Assembly (NCBI GenBank): GCA_016703265.1
Contig: JADJCK010000009.1
Coordinates: forward strand, 310,001-374,000
Direction of reading: 5' to 3'
Origin: a bacterium
GTDB lineage: Bacteria; Krumholzibacteriota; Krumholzibacteriia; LZORAL124-64-63
Length of the DNA: 64,000 bases
Every line of letters begins with the position of its first letter. Position 1 is the stretch's first letter. Shown here in pieces: positions 53,435 through 63,485 of the stretch. A program made the position numbers and the translations under genes. Under the pieces are notes generated by a model, which made no database searches, was not told the DNA's origin, and saw only the letters and a list, made by a program, of their open reading frames with translations.

Positions 53435-54709
53435 ATGGCATGGTCGCGAAAGACCACGAGCGGCAGCCTTCGCCAGGCGATAACGGCCGCGGCAGCCCTG
53501 TTGATGGTGACCACGGGCGCGCTCGCCGCGTTCGCGGCCCCCGCGATCACCGTCAAGGACGGCGTCACCCGCGTTGCGAACGGCGCGCAGCCGAGCGGGA
53601 AGCGCGAAGTCGTCACGTTGCAGGAGGCCTGGCGCGTCGGCGGCGACGAGGGTGAGGACTTCTTCGGCCTGATCACCCAGGTCCGCGTGGGCAAGGACGG
53701 CCGCATCTACCTGCTCGACACGCGCCTGGCCGAGGTGCCCGTGTACGACCGCGAGGGCAAGCGCGTCGCGACGCTCAGCCGCGAGGGCGACGGACCCGGT
53801 GAATCGCGCCTGCCGGCCAACCTGGTGTTCATGCCCGACGGCACGCTGGGACTGGCGCAGATCTTCCCGGGTAAGATCATCAAGATCAACCTCGACGGCA
53901 GTCCTGCCGGCTCGTTCACGCCCGGAGGGGCCGATCCCACGCAGGGTGGTTTCCTGCAGCTGTTCGACTGCAGCGCCAACGGATCCGACCTGGTCGTGAC
54001 CGCGGAGTCGATCGCGCAGGCCGGTACCGCCGGCCAGGACCGCACCAACTACGTGGCGTTGATGGATGCCGCCGGCAAGGAGAAGGTGCGCTTCCTCGAG
54101 CGCAAGAGCCACCTCGACTTCGCCGCCTTCGAGTTCAACGAGGACAAGACCGACCGCGTCGACTTCCGCAAGGTCGCCGTGGGCAGGGACGGTCGCGTGT
54201 ACATCGCCGGCACGCGCAACCGTTACGCGATCGACGTCTACGGCAAGGACGGCAAGCTGCAGCGCGTGATCGAGCGAGCCTTCGAGCATCGTGCCCGCAC
54301 GGACGAGGAATACCAGCGCCTGCAGACCATGGTCCAGGCGCAGCTCGCGCAGCTGCCGGGTGCGAAGGTCGCCATGTCGCACAACGAACCCGACATCTCC
54401 GCCATCGAGTTCGGCAGCGACGGCAACCTGTGGGTCTCGAACAGCCGCTCCGGCCACGGCCAGCCGGCCGGCATCATGTTCACCTGGGACGTCTTCACGC
54501 CCGACGGTGAATTCATTAAGCAGGTGTCGGCGAAGTGCGCCGGCGACGGCAAGGAAGACTCACTGATCTGGACGCCCGACGGCAACGCGGTGCTGGTGAC
54601 CGGTTTCCTCGAGGCCGCATTGTCGCTGCAGGGCGGCGGCGGCGCCGCTGACGACGACAAGGAAGCCCCGCCGATGGAGGTCGTGTACCTCAAGCGAGTT
54701 GGGAGCTGA
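53435..54709 (+). CDS. Exported 6-bladed beta-propeller protein
   Basis: A 424-residue secreted protein. A signal peptide (about 1-35, ITAAAALLMVTTGALAAFA) is followed by NHL/6-bladed propeller blades: DGRIYLLDTRLAEVPVYDREGKRVATL, REGDGPGESRLPANLVF, GRDGRVYIAGTRNRYAIDVY and ISAIEFGSDGNLWVSNS. This resembles the DUF5128/6-bladed propeller proteins common in FCB bacteria. No FlgD or WGxVKALFR tail. Palindrome copy 3 lies 25 nt after the stop and a bidirectional hairpin follows. Ligand unknown; periplasmic or surface location is inferred from the signal peptide. Confidence 0.75.
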   Translation: MAWSRKTTSGSLRQAITAAAALLMVTTGALAAFAAPAITVKDGVTRVANGAQPSGKREVVTLQEAWRVGGDEGEDFFGLITQVRVGKDGRIYLLDTRLAEVPVYDREGKRVATLSREGDGPGESRLPANLVFMPDGTLGLAQIFPGKIIKINLDGSPAGSFTPGGADPTQGGFLQLFDCSANGSDLVVTAESIAQAGTAGQDRTNYVALMDAAGKEKVRFLERKSHLDFAAFEFNEDKTDRVDFRKVAVGRDGRVYIAGTRNRYAIDVYGKDGKLQRVIERAFEHRARTDEEYQRLQTMVQAQLAQLPGAKVAMSHNEPDISAIEFGSDGNLWVSNSRSGHGQPAGIMFTWDVFTPDGEFIKQVSAKCAGDGKEDSLIWTPDGNAVLVTGFLEAALSLQGGGGAADDDKEAPPMEVVYLKRVGS

Positions 54710-54734
54710 GGTCGGCACAGGCCAATGAGGCGGG

Positions 54735-54752
54735 ACTTGCGCCGGCGCAAGT
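54735..54752. repeat. Palindromic element, copy 3
   Basis: ACTTGCGCCGGCGCAAGT, the longest copy, an 18-bp perfect palindrome, 25 nt past the plus-strand propeller gene and 68 nt from the stop of the converging FlgD-tail gene. Confidence 0.9.
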
Positions 54753-54770
54753 GACGGCGATGGCACAAAT

Positions 54771-54800
54771 GGCGGCGGCGGCTCACTTGCCGCCGCCGCC
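54771..54800. terminator. Bidirectional hairpin terminator
   Basis: GGCGGCGGCGG and CCGCCGCCGCC form an 11-bp stem with an 8-nt loop between two converging genes (stops at 54709 and 54821). No T-run, but the stem is very stable. Confidence 0.6.
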
Positions 54801-54820
54801 GTTCGCCTGCTGGCCCCGCC

Positions 54821-57163
54821 TCATCTGACCAGGCTGAGCCCCACGACCGCGCCGGAGTCCTGGCCGTCCACGGACAGCCGTGCACGGTACGCCCCACTGG
54901 GCGCCTCGCGCCCTTCGCGATCGCGCCCGTCCCACACGGCCTGGTGGCGCCCGGCCACGTAGTCGCCGGCGCCGACGACGGCCACCAGCTCCCCACGTAC
55001 CGAGTAGATGCGCACTTCCGCGCGCCCAGGCATCGACATCTCGAACGCGAGCGTCACCTGCGGATTGAAGGGGTTCGGCCACGCAGCCAGCCGCGGAGCC
55101 GCCGGCACATCCGGCACGGCGGTCACCCAGGTCTTCTCGCGCAACTCGAGCCGCGTGGTCGCCGCCGGCAGCAGGTAGGAAGTCTGCGCGCGCAGCGACG
55201 GCACCACCACCTGGCCCGCCGCAGGCAGGTACAGTTCAGCATCGACACCGGCGGGCCAGCCGGCCGCATCCCACTGGAGCATGGCGGGACCCGGGCTGGT
55301 CACCTGGGCCTCCACGATCCAGGCCGGCGCCACGTCGGCGAGGCCCTGGAGATCGCGAGCGAACGCGGCGCCCGCGGCCAGCCCCCACTCCGGGCGCTGA
55401 CTCGACAGGCGCGGACCGCCGGCCGGCGACGGCGGCGGCAGCGGCCGGTCCACCAGCGGGTCGAAGCCGGCGGTGGCCTCGGTGCGACGACCCACCGTGA
55501 GCACGCCCTGACGGCCAAGCGCATCGGCCAGCGTGAGATTCGCCTCCCACGCTGCCGCGTTCTTCGCCACGGGCGCGGGCGCAGAGGACTCCTTCGCCGC
55601 CAGGAAATTCTCCCAGTGGAAGAACAGCGACAGCCCGTCCGTGAGTGCGTTCACCCAGTAGCCGTGCCAGGGCTGCAGCTCCGACGCGACGGCATAGTCG
55701 CCGTTCGCCGCATTCCATGTCTGCAGGTCGGGCGAGACCAGGCCCAGCTGCGCCGCCGCACCCCAGGTGTGCGCGGTTGAGCCTTGCACCACGCGCAGGC
55801 CCGCCGGCGAACCCGGGAACCAGTTCGCACAACCCACCAGGTTCCAGCCCGCGCTGAGCGGCACGGTCTCGCCGTCCAGGTCGCGCGATCCGGCCATGGT
55901 CCAATCGTAGGCCTCGCTGGTCGCCAGCCAGTAACCGGTGCCCGGGTGGACCATCGTTGTGGCGCCGAGCTGCGTGTAGCCGGTGCCCTGGTCGTAGTCG
56001 TAGACGACCTGCGTGCCCGGCGCGGGGTAGTCGATCAGGCTGAGCACCGTGGAACCGACCTGCGGTGTCAGCGGAAGGCCGATCATGGACCAGCCGGCCG
56101 CAAGGGGGCGACTTGTAGGGGTGAGTTCGGGAGGCAGGTCCATTGGGCCCATGATGAGTTCGTAGCGAAGTGTGACGGCGCCGGGACTGGCGTCCGGGAT
56201 GGTCAGGGTCGGAGACGAGGTCGCCGAGAATATGTCGTGAAGCGCGCCCGTCTGCAGGTCATGCAACCGCAGCTCCCCAGGACCCCATTCCCAATTCAAG
56301 CCGAAGTCGAAGGTCAGGTCACCGCCGACACTGGTCTCCACCAGCAGCGGCCAGACACGATAGTCTGTGTACCACTCCCACTGCCAGCGGTCACGGTAGT
56401 CGGTACGGAAGCGCGGCCCGACGACCCAATCCGCATGCTCGAAACTCACCGTGACGATGTTGTCCGGCGCAGGCGGCGGGGACGGCATGTCGTAGTCCGG
56501 GTCGTACGCATCGGTCGCAGCGGCGCGGGTGCCGGCCACGATAGTCTGGCTTGTGGCCCCACTGACCGAAACGGTCACTTCCGTCCGGACCTGGAACGAG
56601 GGGCCTTCGCTGCACGGCGGGTAGATGGGGGCGAATCCGTTTACCGAGGCCACGGGCACCTCGACGTCGCACGAGGACACGTTGCACTGTCTGGGCACGC
56701 CATTGCCGAAGACGATCGGTAGATCGCCCGGCAGCGTCTGCGTCGTCCCCGGGCCGACGTAGAAATCGAGTGATCCCGACGCGAACAGCAAGTACTGCAG
56801 GCTGGCGAGCACGACCACACCGCCGACGACGGGATACGGCGTTGCCGCAGTGACAGCGAAGCCGTCGGGCGAGGGATCGGCATCCACGGCGTCGACGCCC
56901 AGGTCCATGGCGAGCACGTACGAAGGGACCCCCACATGTGTGACGGTGCATTCATAGCCGTCCACGGGACCGAACGGGGCATCCAGAATCAGGTAGGCCG
57001 TGAAGGGAGTGAAGGCCGGAACGTTCGTGTAGGCGATATACCCGGCCGTGTCGAAATAGACACCTAAAATGTCCGGATTGACGTCCAAAGTAGCGTGCGC
57101 AGGAACCGGCGTCAGGATAAAGGTCAGCAACATCAGCCACATGCATCCGGCAAACGACCTCAT
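54821..57163 (-). CDS. Large exported protein with FlgD-like tail
   Basis: A 780-residue secreted protein. The signal peptide (MRSFAGCMWLMLLTFILTPVPAHA) precedes an N-terminal beta domain with YIAYTNVPAFTPFTAYLIL and cysteines in a CNVSSCD cluster. The central region holds two W-G/L repeats of the type LAAGWSMIGLPL and LSAGWNLVGCANW, common in FCB secreted proteins. The C-terminus is a FlgD-like domain: AWPNPFNPQVTLAFEM, VRIYSVRGELVAVV, AGRHQAVWDGRDREG, ending LSLVR. GGAGG precedes the ATG at 57163. Function unknown; likely a cell-surface protein. Upstream, 179 nt separate it from the esterase gene. Confidence 0.75.
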   Translation of the reverse strand: MRSFAGCMWLMLLTFILTPVPAHATLDVNPDILGVYFDTAGYIAYTNVPAFTPFTAYLILDAPFGPVDGYECTVTHVGVPSYVLAMDLGVDAVDADPSPDGFAVTAATPYPVVGGVVVLASLQYLLFASGSLDFYVGPGTTQTLPGDLPIVFGNGVPRQCNVSSCDVEVPVASVNGFAPIYPPCSEGPSFQVRTEVTVSVSGATSQTIVAGTRAAATDAYDPDYDMPSPPPAPDNIVTVSFEHADWVVGPRFRTDYRDRWQWEWYTDYRVWPLLVETSVGGDLTFDFGLNWEWGPGELRLHDLQTGALHDIFSATSSPTLTIPDASPGAVTLRYELIMGPMDLPPELTPTSRPLAAGWSMIGLPLTPQVGSTVLSLIDYPAPGTQVVYDYDQGTGYTQLGATTMVHPGTGYWLATSEAYDWTMAGSRDLDGETVPLSAGWNLVGCANWFPGSPAGLRVVQGSTAHTWGAAAQLGLVSPDLQTWNAANGDYAVASELQPWHGYWVNALTDGLSLFFHWENFLAAKESSAPAPVAKNAAAWEANLTLADALGRQGVLTVGRRTEATAGFDPLVDRPLPPPSPAGGPRLSSQRPEWGLAAGAAFARDLQGLADVAPAWIVEAQVTSPGPAMLQWDAAGWPAGVDAELYLPAAGQVVVPSLRAQTSYLLPAATTRLELREKTWVTAVPDVPAAPRLAAWPNPFNPQVTLAFEMSMPGRAEVRIYSVRGELVAVVGAGDYVAGRHQAVWDGRDREGREAPSGAYRARLSVDGQDSGAVVGLSLVR

Positions 57164-57321
57164 GGCGTGCCCTCCGGACTGGAATGTCATGCAGGATCGG
57201 GATCCGTTACGGTTGCCATACTACCACGGGCCATGGGGCAGAAGCCAGAATCTCTCGTGCCGGCCGCATCGCGTCACCTCCACTTCATCGCTGGTGAAAA
57301 GAGGTGGCGGACGGCCGGAAC

Positions 57322-57335
57322 TTGCGCCGGCGCAA
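57322..57335. repeat. Palindromic element, copy 4
   Basis: TTGCGCCGGCGCAA, 14-bp perfect palindrome, 7 nt after the stop of the esterase gene. Read in the gene's direction, the flanks (GCGGGAG left, GTTCCGG right) resemble copy 1's (CGGGAG left, GTGGG right). Confidence 0.9.
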
Positions 57336-57342
57336 CTCCCGC

Positions 57343-58860
<1,518 letters not shown>

Positions 58861-58948
58861 GGGATCGCCTTCGGCAGGGGAACGGCAATGCGCGCGAGCA
58901 GGGACGATCATACCACCGGCGCCGGAGCCGGTTCAAGGCGCCCGCCGC

Positions 58949-59164
58949 TCAGTGCAGCGCCACGCCCCGTCGCGACGATTCGCCCTCGGCATCCGCAGCG
59001 CAGGACCCGCCGTCAGTGCCCTTCACCGCCGGACACGACCCCGACCCCGCACACGACGAACACCCGCCCGGCTTCCTCATCGCGCGCACCAGCGACCGCA
59101 CCGCCCAGGCTCCCGCCGCGGCCACGAGCAGCCCCACGGCGACCAGCTCCCACGAAAAGCCCAT
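58949..59164 (-). CDS. Small Cys-rich membrane protein associated with FeoB
   Basis: A 71-residue protein with one N-terminal membrane helix (LVAVGLLVAAAGAWAV) and a Cys-rich tail, GGCSSCAGSGSC, typical of FeoB-associated Cys-rich proteins that may help deliver or bind ferrous iron. Its ATG shares one nucleotide with the feoB stop (TGATG), so translation is coupled. The hydrophilic C-terminal stretch after the cysteines is longer than usual and carries one more Cys (GGSCAAD). It ends the dtxR-type/feoA/feoB operon. Role in Feo function is inferred from family and position. Confidence 0.75.
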   Translation of the reverse strand: MGFSWELVAVGLLVAAAGAWAVRSLVRAMRKPGGCSSCAGSGSCPAVKGTDGGSCAADAEGESSRRGVALH

Positions 59165-61344
59165 CACCCCACCCCCAGCTTCAGCAGCATCCCCACCTGG
59201 TACACGCCGAAGGTGATGACCCAGGCCAGCGCCGTCAGGCCCAGGGTCTGCGCCAGCGCGAACTTCACGCTGCCGGACTCCTGCCTGGTGATGGCGAAGG
59301 TGGCGATGCACGGCGTGGCGATGAGCGCGAACATCATGATGCACAGGCCCACCAGCGGCGTGTAGCGCGCACGCAGCTGTTCACGCAGCTGGTCGGAGGT
59401 CTCGTCGGCCTCGCCCACCGCGAACACGATGCCCATCTGCGCCACGAACACTTCCTTGGCGGCGGTGGCGCCCACCAGCGCGGTGCCGATGCGCCAGTCG
59501 AAGCCCAGCGGGCTGATCAGCGGCTCGAGCACATGACCCACGCGACCGGCCACCGAGTAGGTCAACTCGGCCGACTGCCGCTGCGCCGGGTCGACGATCT
59601 GCTCGTAGGGCACGCCCGCCGGCAGTCCGCTATCGGCCGGCGGCACCCAGCCCGCGGGCGGCTTGGGATAGAAGGTCAGGCACCAGAGGATGATCGAAGC
59701 GCCGAGGATCACGGTGCCGGCCTTCTTCACGTACAGCCAGGCCCGCGTCCACATCTGGATGAGCAGGCTGCGCGCGGTCGGCAGGCGGTACGGCGGCAGC
59801 TCCATCACGAACGGCGTGTTCTCGCCGCGGAACAGCGTCGCCCGCAGCAGCCGCGCGCCCAGCAGCGCCAGCACAATGCCCGTCACGTAGATGATCCACA
59901 ACACCGGCCCCTGCGAGCGCGGCGCGAAGAAGGCGGGAATCATCAGCGCATAGATGGGCAACCGCGCGCCGCAGCTCATCAGCGGCAGCACCATCATGGT
60001 GATGAGCCGGTCGCGCCTGCTCTCGAGCGTGCGCGTCGCCATGATCGCCGGGATGGTGCAGCCGAACCCGATCAGCAGCGGGATGAAGCTCTTGCCGTGC
60101 AGCCCCACCTTGCTCATGAACCGGTCCATGACGAAGGCCGCGCGCGCCATGTACCCGGTGCCTTCCAGCACGGCAATGGCCATGAACAGCAGCACGATGT
60201 TCGGCAGGAAGACGATGACGCCGCCGACGCCGCCGATGATGCCGTCGACCAGCAGCGACTGCAGGTGGCTCTGCGTACCGACCGGCCACAGCCCCGTGAT
60301 GAAATTGCCCAGCACGCTGAAGCCGCGGTCGATCAGGTCCATCAGCGGATTGCCCAGCGAGAACGTGAGCGTGAACACCACGTACATCATCGCCAGGAAG
60401 ATGGGCACGCCCCACACCGGGTGCATGGCCACGCGGTCGATGCGGTCGCTCATCTCCACGCCGCGACCGGTCGTGACCTGGCGGCAGACCTCGCTGCACA
60501 GCCGCCCGATGTACTCGTAGCGCAGCCGCGCCAGCAGGATGTCGGGATCGTCGGTGGTGGTGGTGGCGAACTCGGCGGCGATGACGGCGGCGCCGTGGCG
60601 CACGCTGTCGGCCATCGCCCCCTCGAGAACGTGACTGTCGTTCTCCAGCAGCTTCAGCGCCTGCCAGCGCCGATGCGGCGACTCGGGCAGCAGTTCCTCG
60701 ATGCGCGCCACCGCCGACTCGACCGTGGGCCCGTAGTTCACGTGCCCGCCGATGGCCCGCTGCGGCGCCGCCAGCGAACCGAGCCCCGGCCCGGCGTCGC
60801 GGCACTGGTCGGCGGTGCCCGGCAGGTGCACGCGGCTGTTGGCCGCCTCGAGCACGGCGCCGATGATGCCGTCCATCCCCTGGTTGCGGTTGCCGACGGC
60901 CGGCACCACGGGCACACCCAGGCGCTGCGACAGGCGATGGTGATCGATGATCATCCCGCGGTCGCGCGCCGCATCCGACATGTTCAGCACCACGACCAGC
61001 GGCCGACCGATCTCCAGCAGCTCGGTGGTCAGGTACAGGTTGCGCTCGAGGTTCGAGGCATCGACCACGTTGATGACGACGTCGGGCGCATGGTTCAGCA
61101 GGTAGTCGCGGGCGACCAGTTCCTCTTCCGAGAACGCGGTGAGGCTGTAGGTGCCGGGCAGGTCGACCAGGTTCAGGCGCAGGTCGCCGCGGCGCACCAG
61201 GCCCTCTTTCCACTCCACGGTCACGCCGGGGTAGTTGCCCACGTGCTGCCGCGCGCCGGTCAGGTTGTTGAAGATGGTCGTCTTGCCGGAATTGGGATTG
61301 CCGGCCACGGCCACGGTGAGGGTCCTGTCGAGGGTGCTCGTCAC
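59164..61344 (-). CDS. feoB: Ferrous iron transport protein B
   Basis: A 726-residue GTP-driven ferrous iron transporter of the inner membrane. The G domain has G1 GNPNSGKTTIFN (15-26), G3 DLPGTYSL and G4 NMSD, with FVGTG-like switch sequences. The helical domain is followed by about ten membrane helices containing the Gate motifs (GFGCTIPAIMATRTL and MSCGARLPIYALMIPAFF). Length is normal for FeoB. It lies 16 nt after the feoA stop and shares the TGATG junction with the small Cys-rich gene. The operon starts with a DtxR-type regulator, so expression is presumably metal-controlled. Confidence 0.96.
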   Translation of the reverse strand: MTSTLDRTLTVAVAGNPNSGKTTIFNNLTGARQHVGNYPGVTVEWKEGLVRRGDLRLNLVDLPGTYSLTAFSEEELVARDYLLNHAPDVVINVVDASNLERNLYLTTELLEIGRPLVVVLNMSDAARDRGMIIDHHRLSQRLGVPVVPAVGNRNQGMDGIIGAVLEAANSRVHLPGTADQCRDAGPGLGSLAAPQRAIGGHVNYGPTVESAVARIEELLPESPHRRWQALKLLENDSHVLEGAMADSVRHGAAVIAAEFATTTTDDPDILLARLRYEYIGRLCSEVCRQVTTGRGVEMSDRIDRVAMHPVWGVPIFLAMMYVVFTLTFSLGNPLMDLIDRGFSVLGNFITGLWPVGTQSHLQSLLVDGIIGGVGGVIVFLPNIVLLFMAIAVLEGTGYMARAAFVMDRFMSKVGLHGKSFIPLLIGFGCTIPAIMATRTLESRRDRLITMMVLPLMSCGARLPIYALMIPAFFAPRSQGPVLWIIYVTGIVLALLGARLLRATLFRGENTPFVMELPPYRLPTARSLLIQMWTRAWLYVKKAGTVILGASIILWCLTFYPKPPAGWVPPADSGLPAGVPYEQIVDPAQRQSAELTYSVAGRVGHVLEPLISPLGFDWRIGTALVGATAAKEVFVAQMGIVFAVGEADETSDQLREQLRARYTPLVGLCIMMFALIATPCIATFAITRQESGSVKFALAQTLGLTALAWVITFGVYQVGMLLKLGVG

Positions 61345-61360
61345 GTTGTCCCCGGCCTGC

Positions 61361-61576
61361 CTATTCCACGAGGATGCGCGCCGCCATGCCGCGCCCGATC
61401 ACGATGCGGCTTCCCCGCACCGCCACCACGAACGGACCCTGGCCCGAATTCTGGATCACTTCGAGTTCCGCCCCGGGCAACAGGCCCAGCGCCGCCATCC
61501 GCCCCCGCAACTGGCGCCCGCCGTCGATCGACTTCAGCACCGCGCGCGTTCCCTCATGCACCATCGTCAGCGGCAT
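61361..61576 (-). CDS. feoA: Ferrous iron transport protein A
   Basis: A 71-residue SH3-like cytoplasmic partner of FeoB. The fold pattern is MVHEGTRAVLKSIDGG, MAALGLLPGAELEVI and PFVVAVRGSRIVIGRGMAARI, matching FeoA. The ATG at 61576 is one nucleotide from the stop of the DtxR-type gene and has GGAGG 9 nt upstream; the longer opening is Arg-rich and not conserved. It lies 16 nt before feoB, in a single operon. Length normal. Confidence 0.92.
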   Translation of the reverse strand: MPLTMVHEGTRAVLKSIDGGRQLRGRMAALGLLPGAELEVIQNSGQGPFVVAVRGSRIVIGRGMAARILVE

Positions 61577-61577
61577 G

Positions 61578-62135
61578 TCACTGCGCCTCCTTCGGGCGCG
61601 CGGCATCGACCGCATCCTTGGGCAAGAGATCGCTCAGCTGCATGTCGCCCCCGCACTCGTCGCGCCCGCACGTCCCGTTGTGGGAGCCCGGCGCACGGTT
61701 GCAGAAGAACCCGGCGGCATCATCCCAGCGCACATCGTTCTGTGGACAGCTCTCGAAGTACTCGACGAACCGCACCAGCCGGTTGAGCACCCCGCCGCTC
61801 ACTGCATGCTCGAGCCGGCACGCCTCCGCGTCGGCCTCGGCATCGGGCAGCCCCAGCACATGGTTCAGGAACTTCGAGAGCGTCTCGTGCCGCCGCACCA
61901 CGCCCAGCGCCAGGGCCTCGCCCGCGTCGGTGAGCGTGATCACATCGTAGGGCGCGTAGTTGATGAGCTTCTTCTCGGACAGCGATCGCAGTGCCTGCGT
62001 GACCGACGAATTGTGCACACCCATGCGCAGGACAATGTCCTTGGCACGCGCCGCCCCTTTCGCCGCCACCGTATGGTAGATGGCCTCCAGGTAGTCCTCG
62101 AGGCTGGCGCTCAGCTGCAGCTCTTCCGCTCTCAT
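61578..62135 (-). CDS. DtxR/MntR-family metal-dependent regulator
   Basis: A 185-residue regulator. The winged helix has LSASLEDYLEAIYHTV, DIVLRMGVHNSSVTQALRSL and LINYAPYDVITLTDAGEALA. The dimerisation/metal domain follows with HHxxH-like residues (RRHETLSKFLNHVLG, EADAEACRLEHAVS). A Cys-rich tail, FFCNRAPGSHNGTCGRDECGG, is unusual and might bind a second metal. Without the metal-specific ligands being decisive I do not choose between iron and manganese, but the feoAB context favours iron. The ATG at 62135 has GGGAG upstream. First gene of the Feo operon, so it probably controls itself and feoAB. Confidence 0.83.
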   Translation of the reverse strand: MRAEELQLSASLEDYLEAIYHTVAAKGAARAKDIVLRMGVHNSSVTQALRSLSEKKLINYAPYDVITLTDAGEALALGVVRRHETLSKFLNHVLGLPDAEADAEACRLEHAVSGGVLNRLVRFVEYFESCPQNDVRWDDAAGFFCNRAPGSHNGTCGRDECGGDMQLSDLLPKDAVDAARPKEAQ

Positions 62136-62174
62136 GACCGGCTCCCGGGCCCAATTTCGAAAATGCTGTTTCAA

Positions 62175-62201
62175 TGGCGACAAAACTTTTTTGTCTCGCC
62201 A
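62175..62201. promoter_or_regulatory. Candidate operator upstream of the Feo operon
   Basis: An imperfect inverted repeat, TGGCGACAAAA (62175-62185) against TTTTGTCTCGCCA (62189-62201), with a 2-nt bulge, in an AT-rich region 40 nt before the regulator gene. It could be the binding site of the DtxR-type protein. A TTGACC at 62213-62208 may be a -35 for the minus strand. Confidence 0.45.
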
Positions 62202-62319
62202 AAGATCGGTCAAATACCGCCCGGAGTAAAGAAAATTCTCATGGGAGGCAACCCCTGGCCGCTCCAGAGTGTCGTTGGGGATGACACGGGACTCCGGAAG
62301 CCCAGCCGTCAGGAAACCA

Positions 62320-62859
62320 GTGGACGATCATGAGCTCACCCGCCGGATCCTGTCCGGCGACGCGCAAGCCGAACGGCATCTCTACGATGCGCATGTCGAC
62401 CGGATCTACCGGTTGGCCTTTCGCATGAGCGGGGACGCGACACTGGCCGAGGACCTGACCCAGGATGCTTTCCTGCGGGCCTTCGACCGGCTGTCCGGCT
62501 GGCGCGGTGACGGTCCCCTCGGCGCCTGGCTGCACCGCGTGGCGGTGACGGTGATCCTGGGCGGCCTGCGCCGCCGCGGCCGGGTGCGGCGGCACGAGAC
62601 GGCGGTCGACGAGATCGAGCAGCTTCCGGTCGCCTCGCCGGAGCCCGAGCGCGACCCCGCACTCGGCCGGCGGCTGGAGCGGGCGGTGGCCGCACTCGAC
62701 GATGTGCATCGCCTGGCGTTCGTGATGCACGAACTCGAAGGGTTCACCCACGAGGAGATCGCGGCGGCCAGCGGCGCCCCGGTCGGCACCATCAAGGCGC
62801 GCCTGTCGCGGGCGCGCGGCAAGCTGCGGCTGGCCCTGGTCGCGGGAGTGGAACGATGA
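62320..62859 (+). CDS. ECF-type RNA polymerase sigma factor
   Basis: A 179-residue ECF sigma factor starting at GTG 62320 (AGGA 5 nt upstream). Region 2 is DAQAERHLYDAHVDRIYRLAF and AEDLTQDAFLRAFDRL; region 4 is ALDDVHRLAFVMHELEGFTHEEIAAASGAPVGTIKARLSRARGKL, a textbook ECF helix-turn-helix. The ATGA overlap with the next gene pairs it with the membrane-anchored anti-sigma-like protein. Target promoters are not identifiable here. Distinct from the TIGR02999-type factor at 12569: this one belongs to the RpoE-like group. Confidence 0.9.
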   Translation: MDDHELTRRILSGDAQAERHLYDAHVDRIYRLAFRMSGDATLAEDLTQDAFLRAFDRLSGWRGDGPLGAWLHRVAVTVILGGLRRRGRVRRHETAVDEIEQLPVASPEPERDPALGRRLERAVAALDDVHRLAFVMHELEGFTHEEIAAASGAPVGTIKARLSRARGKLRLALVAGVER

Positions 62860-63473
62860 ACGACGACCGCCTTCTCAACGAATCCCTGCGCGCGCTGCCG
62901 CAACCGCCGGCAACGCCGCGAGAGCGCATGTGGTCGCAGATCGCGGCCGCGCGCACGACCACGGAACGCCCGCTCCCGTCGGCCCGACGCGCCGGCGCCT
63001 GGCGCTGGGCAGGCGGCGGTGCCGCATTGGCAGCGGTACTGGTGCTCGGCGTGGCGGTCGGCCGCTGGACCGCGCCGCCGGCACCGCAGTCCACGCAGGC
63101 CACTGAGGCCACACAGTCCCCGGGCCCGACGCTCGCCGAGCGCCGCGCGTCAGGCTACCGCGAAGCGACGTCGCAGCTGTTCGGCCGCGCCGAGATGCGC
63201 CTGGCCGGCTTCCAGGCCCAACCCGCGCACGAAGAATCGGCGGCCGCGACCGCCGACTGGGCGACCGGCCTGCTCACGCAGACGCGCCTGCTGCTCGATT
63301 CCCCCGCCGCCGACGACCCGGACGCGCGCCGCCTCCTGCGCGAACTCGAGCTTGTGCTCGCACAGATCGCCGCCCTGCCCGAACGCGGCAGCGCCGGCGA
63401 GGCCGCGCGCATCGCCGACGGTCTTCACGAACGTGCCACTCTCCAGCGCCTGCGCGTAGCCGGCGCCCTCTAG
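62856..63473 (+). CDS. Putative membrane-anchored anti-sigma factor
   Basis: A 205-residue protein with a short N-terminal cytoplasmic part (about 45 residues), one membrane helix (ALAAVLVLGVAVGRW) and an about 130-residue extracytoplasmic helical region with heptad-like leucines. Position and ATGA overlap after an ECF sigma gene make it the likely anti-sigma. It lacks the zinc-binding HxxxCxxC motif, so it is not a ZAS-type factor; the cytoplasmic arm may still bind sigma. I do not recognise its periplasmic domain. Next gene 12 nt downstream, probably co-transcribed. Confidence 0.68.
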   Translation: MNDDRLLNESLRALPQPPATPRERMWSQIAAARTTTERPLPSARRAGAWRWAGGGAALAAVLVLGVAVGRWTAPPAPQSTQATEATQSPGPTLAERRASGYREATSQLFGRAEMRLAGFQAQPAHEESAAATADWATGLLTQTRLLLDSPAADDPDARRLLRELELVLAQIAALPERGSAGEAARIADGLHERATLQRLRVAGAL

Positions 63474-63485
63474 CGAAAGGACACG

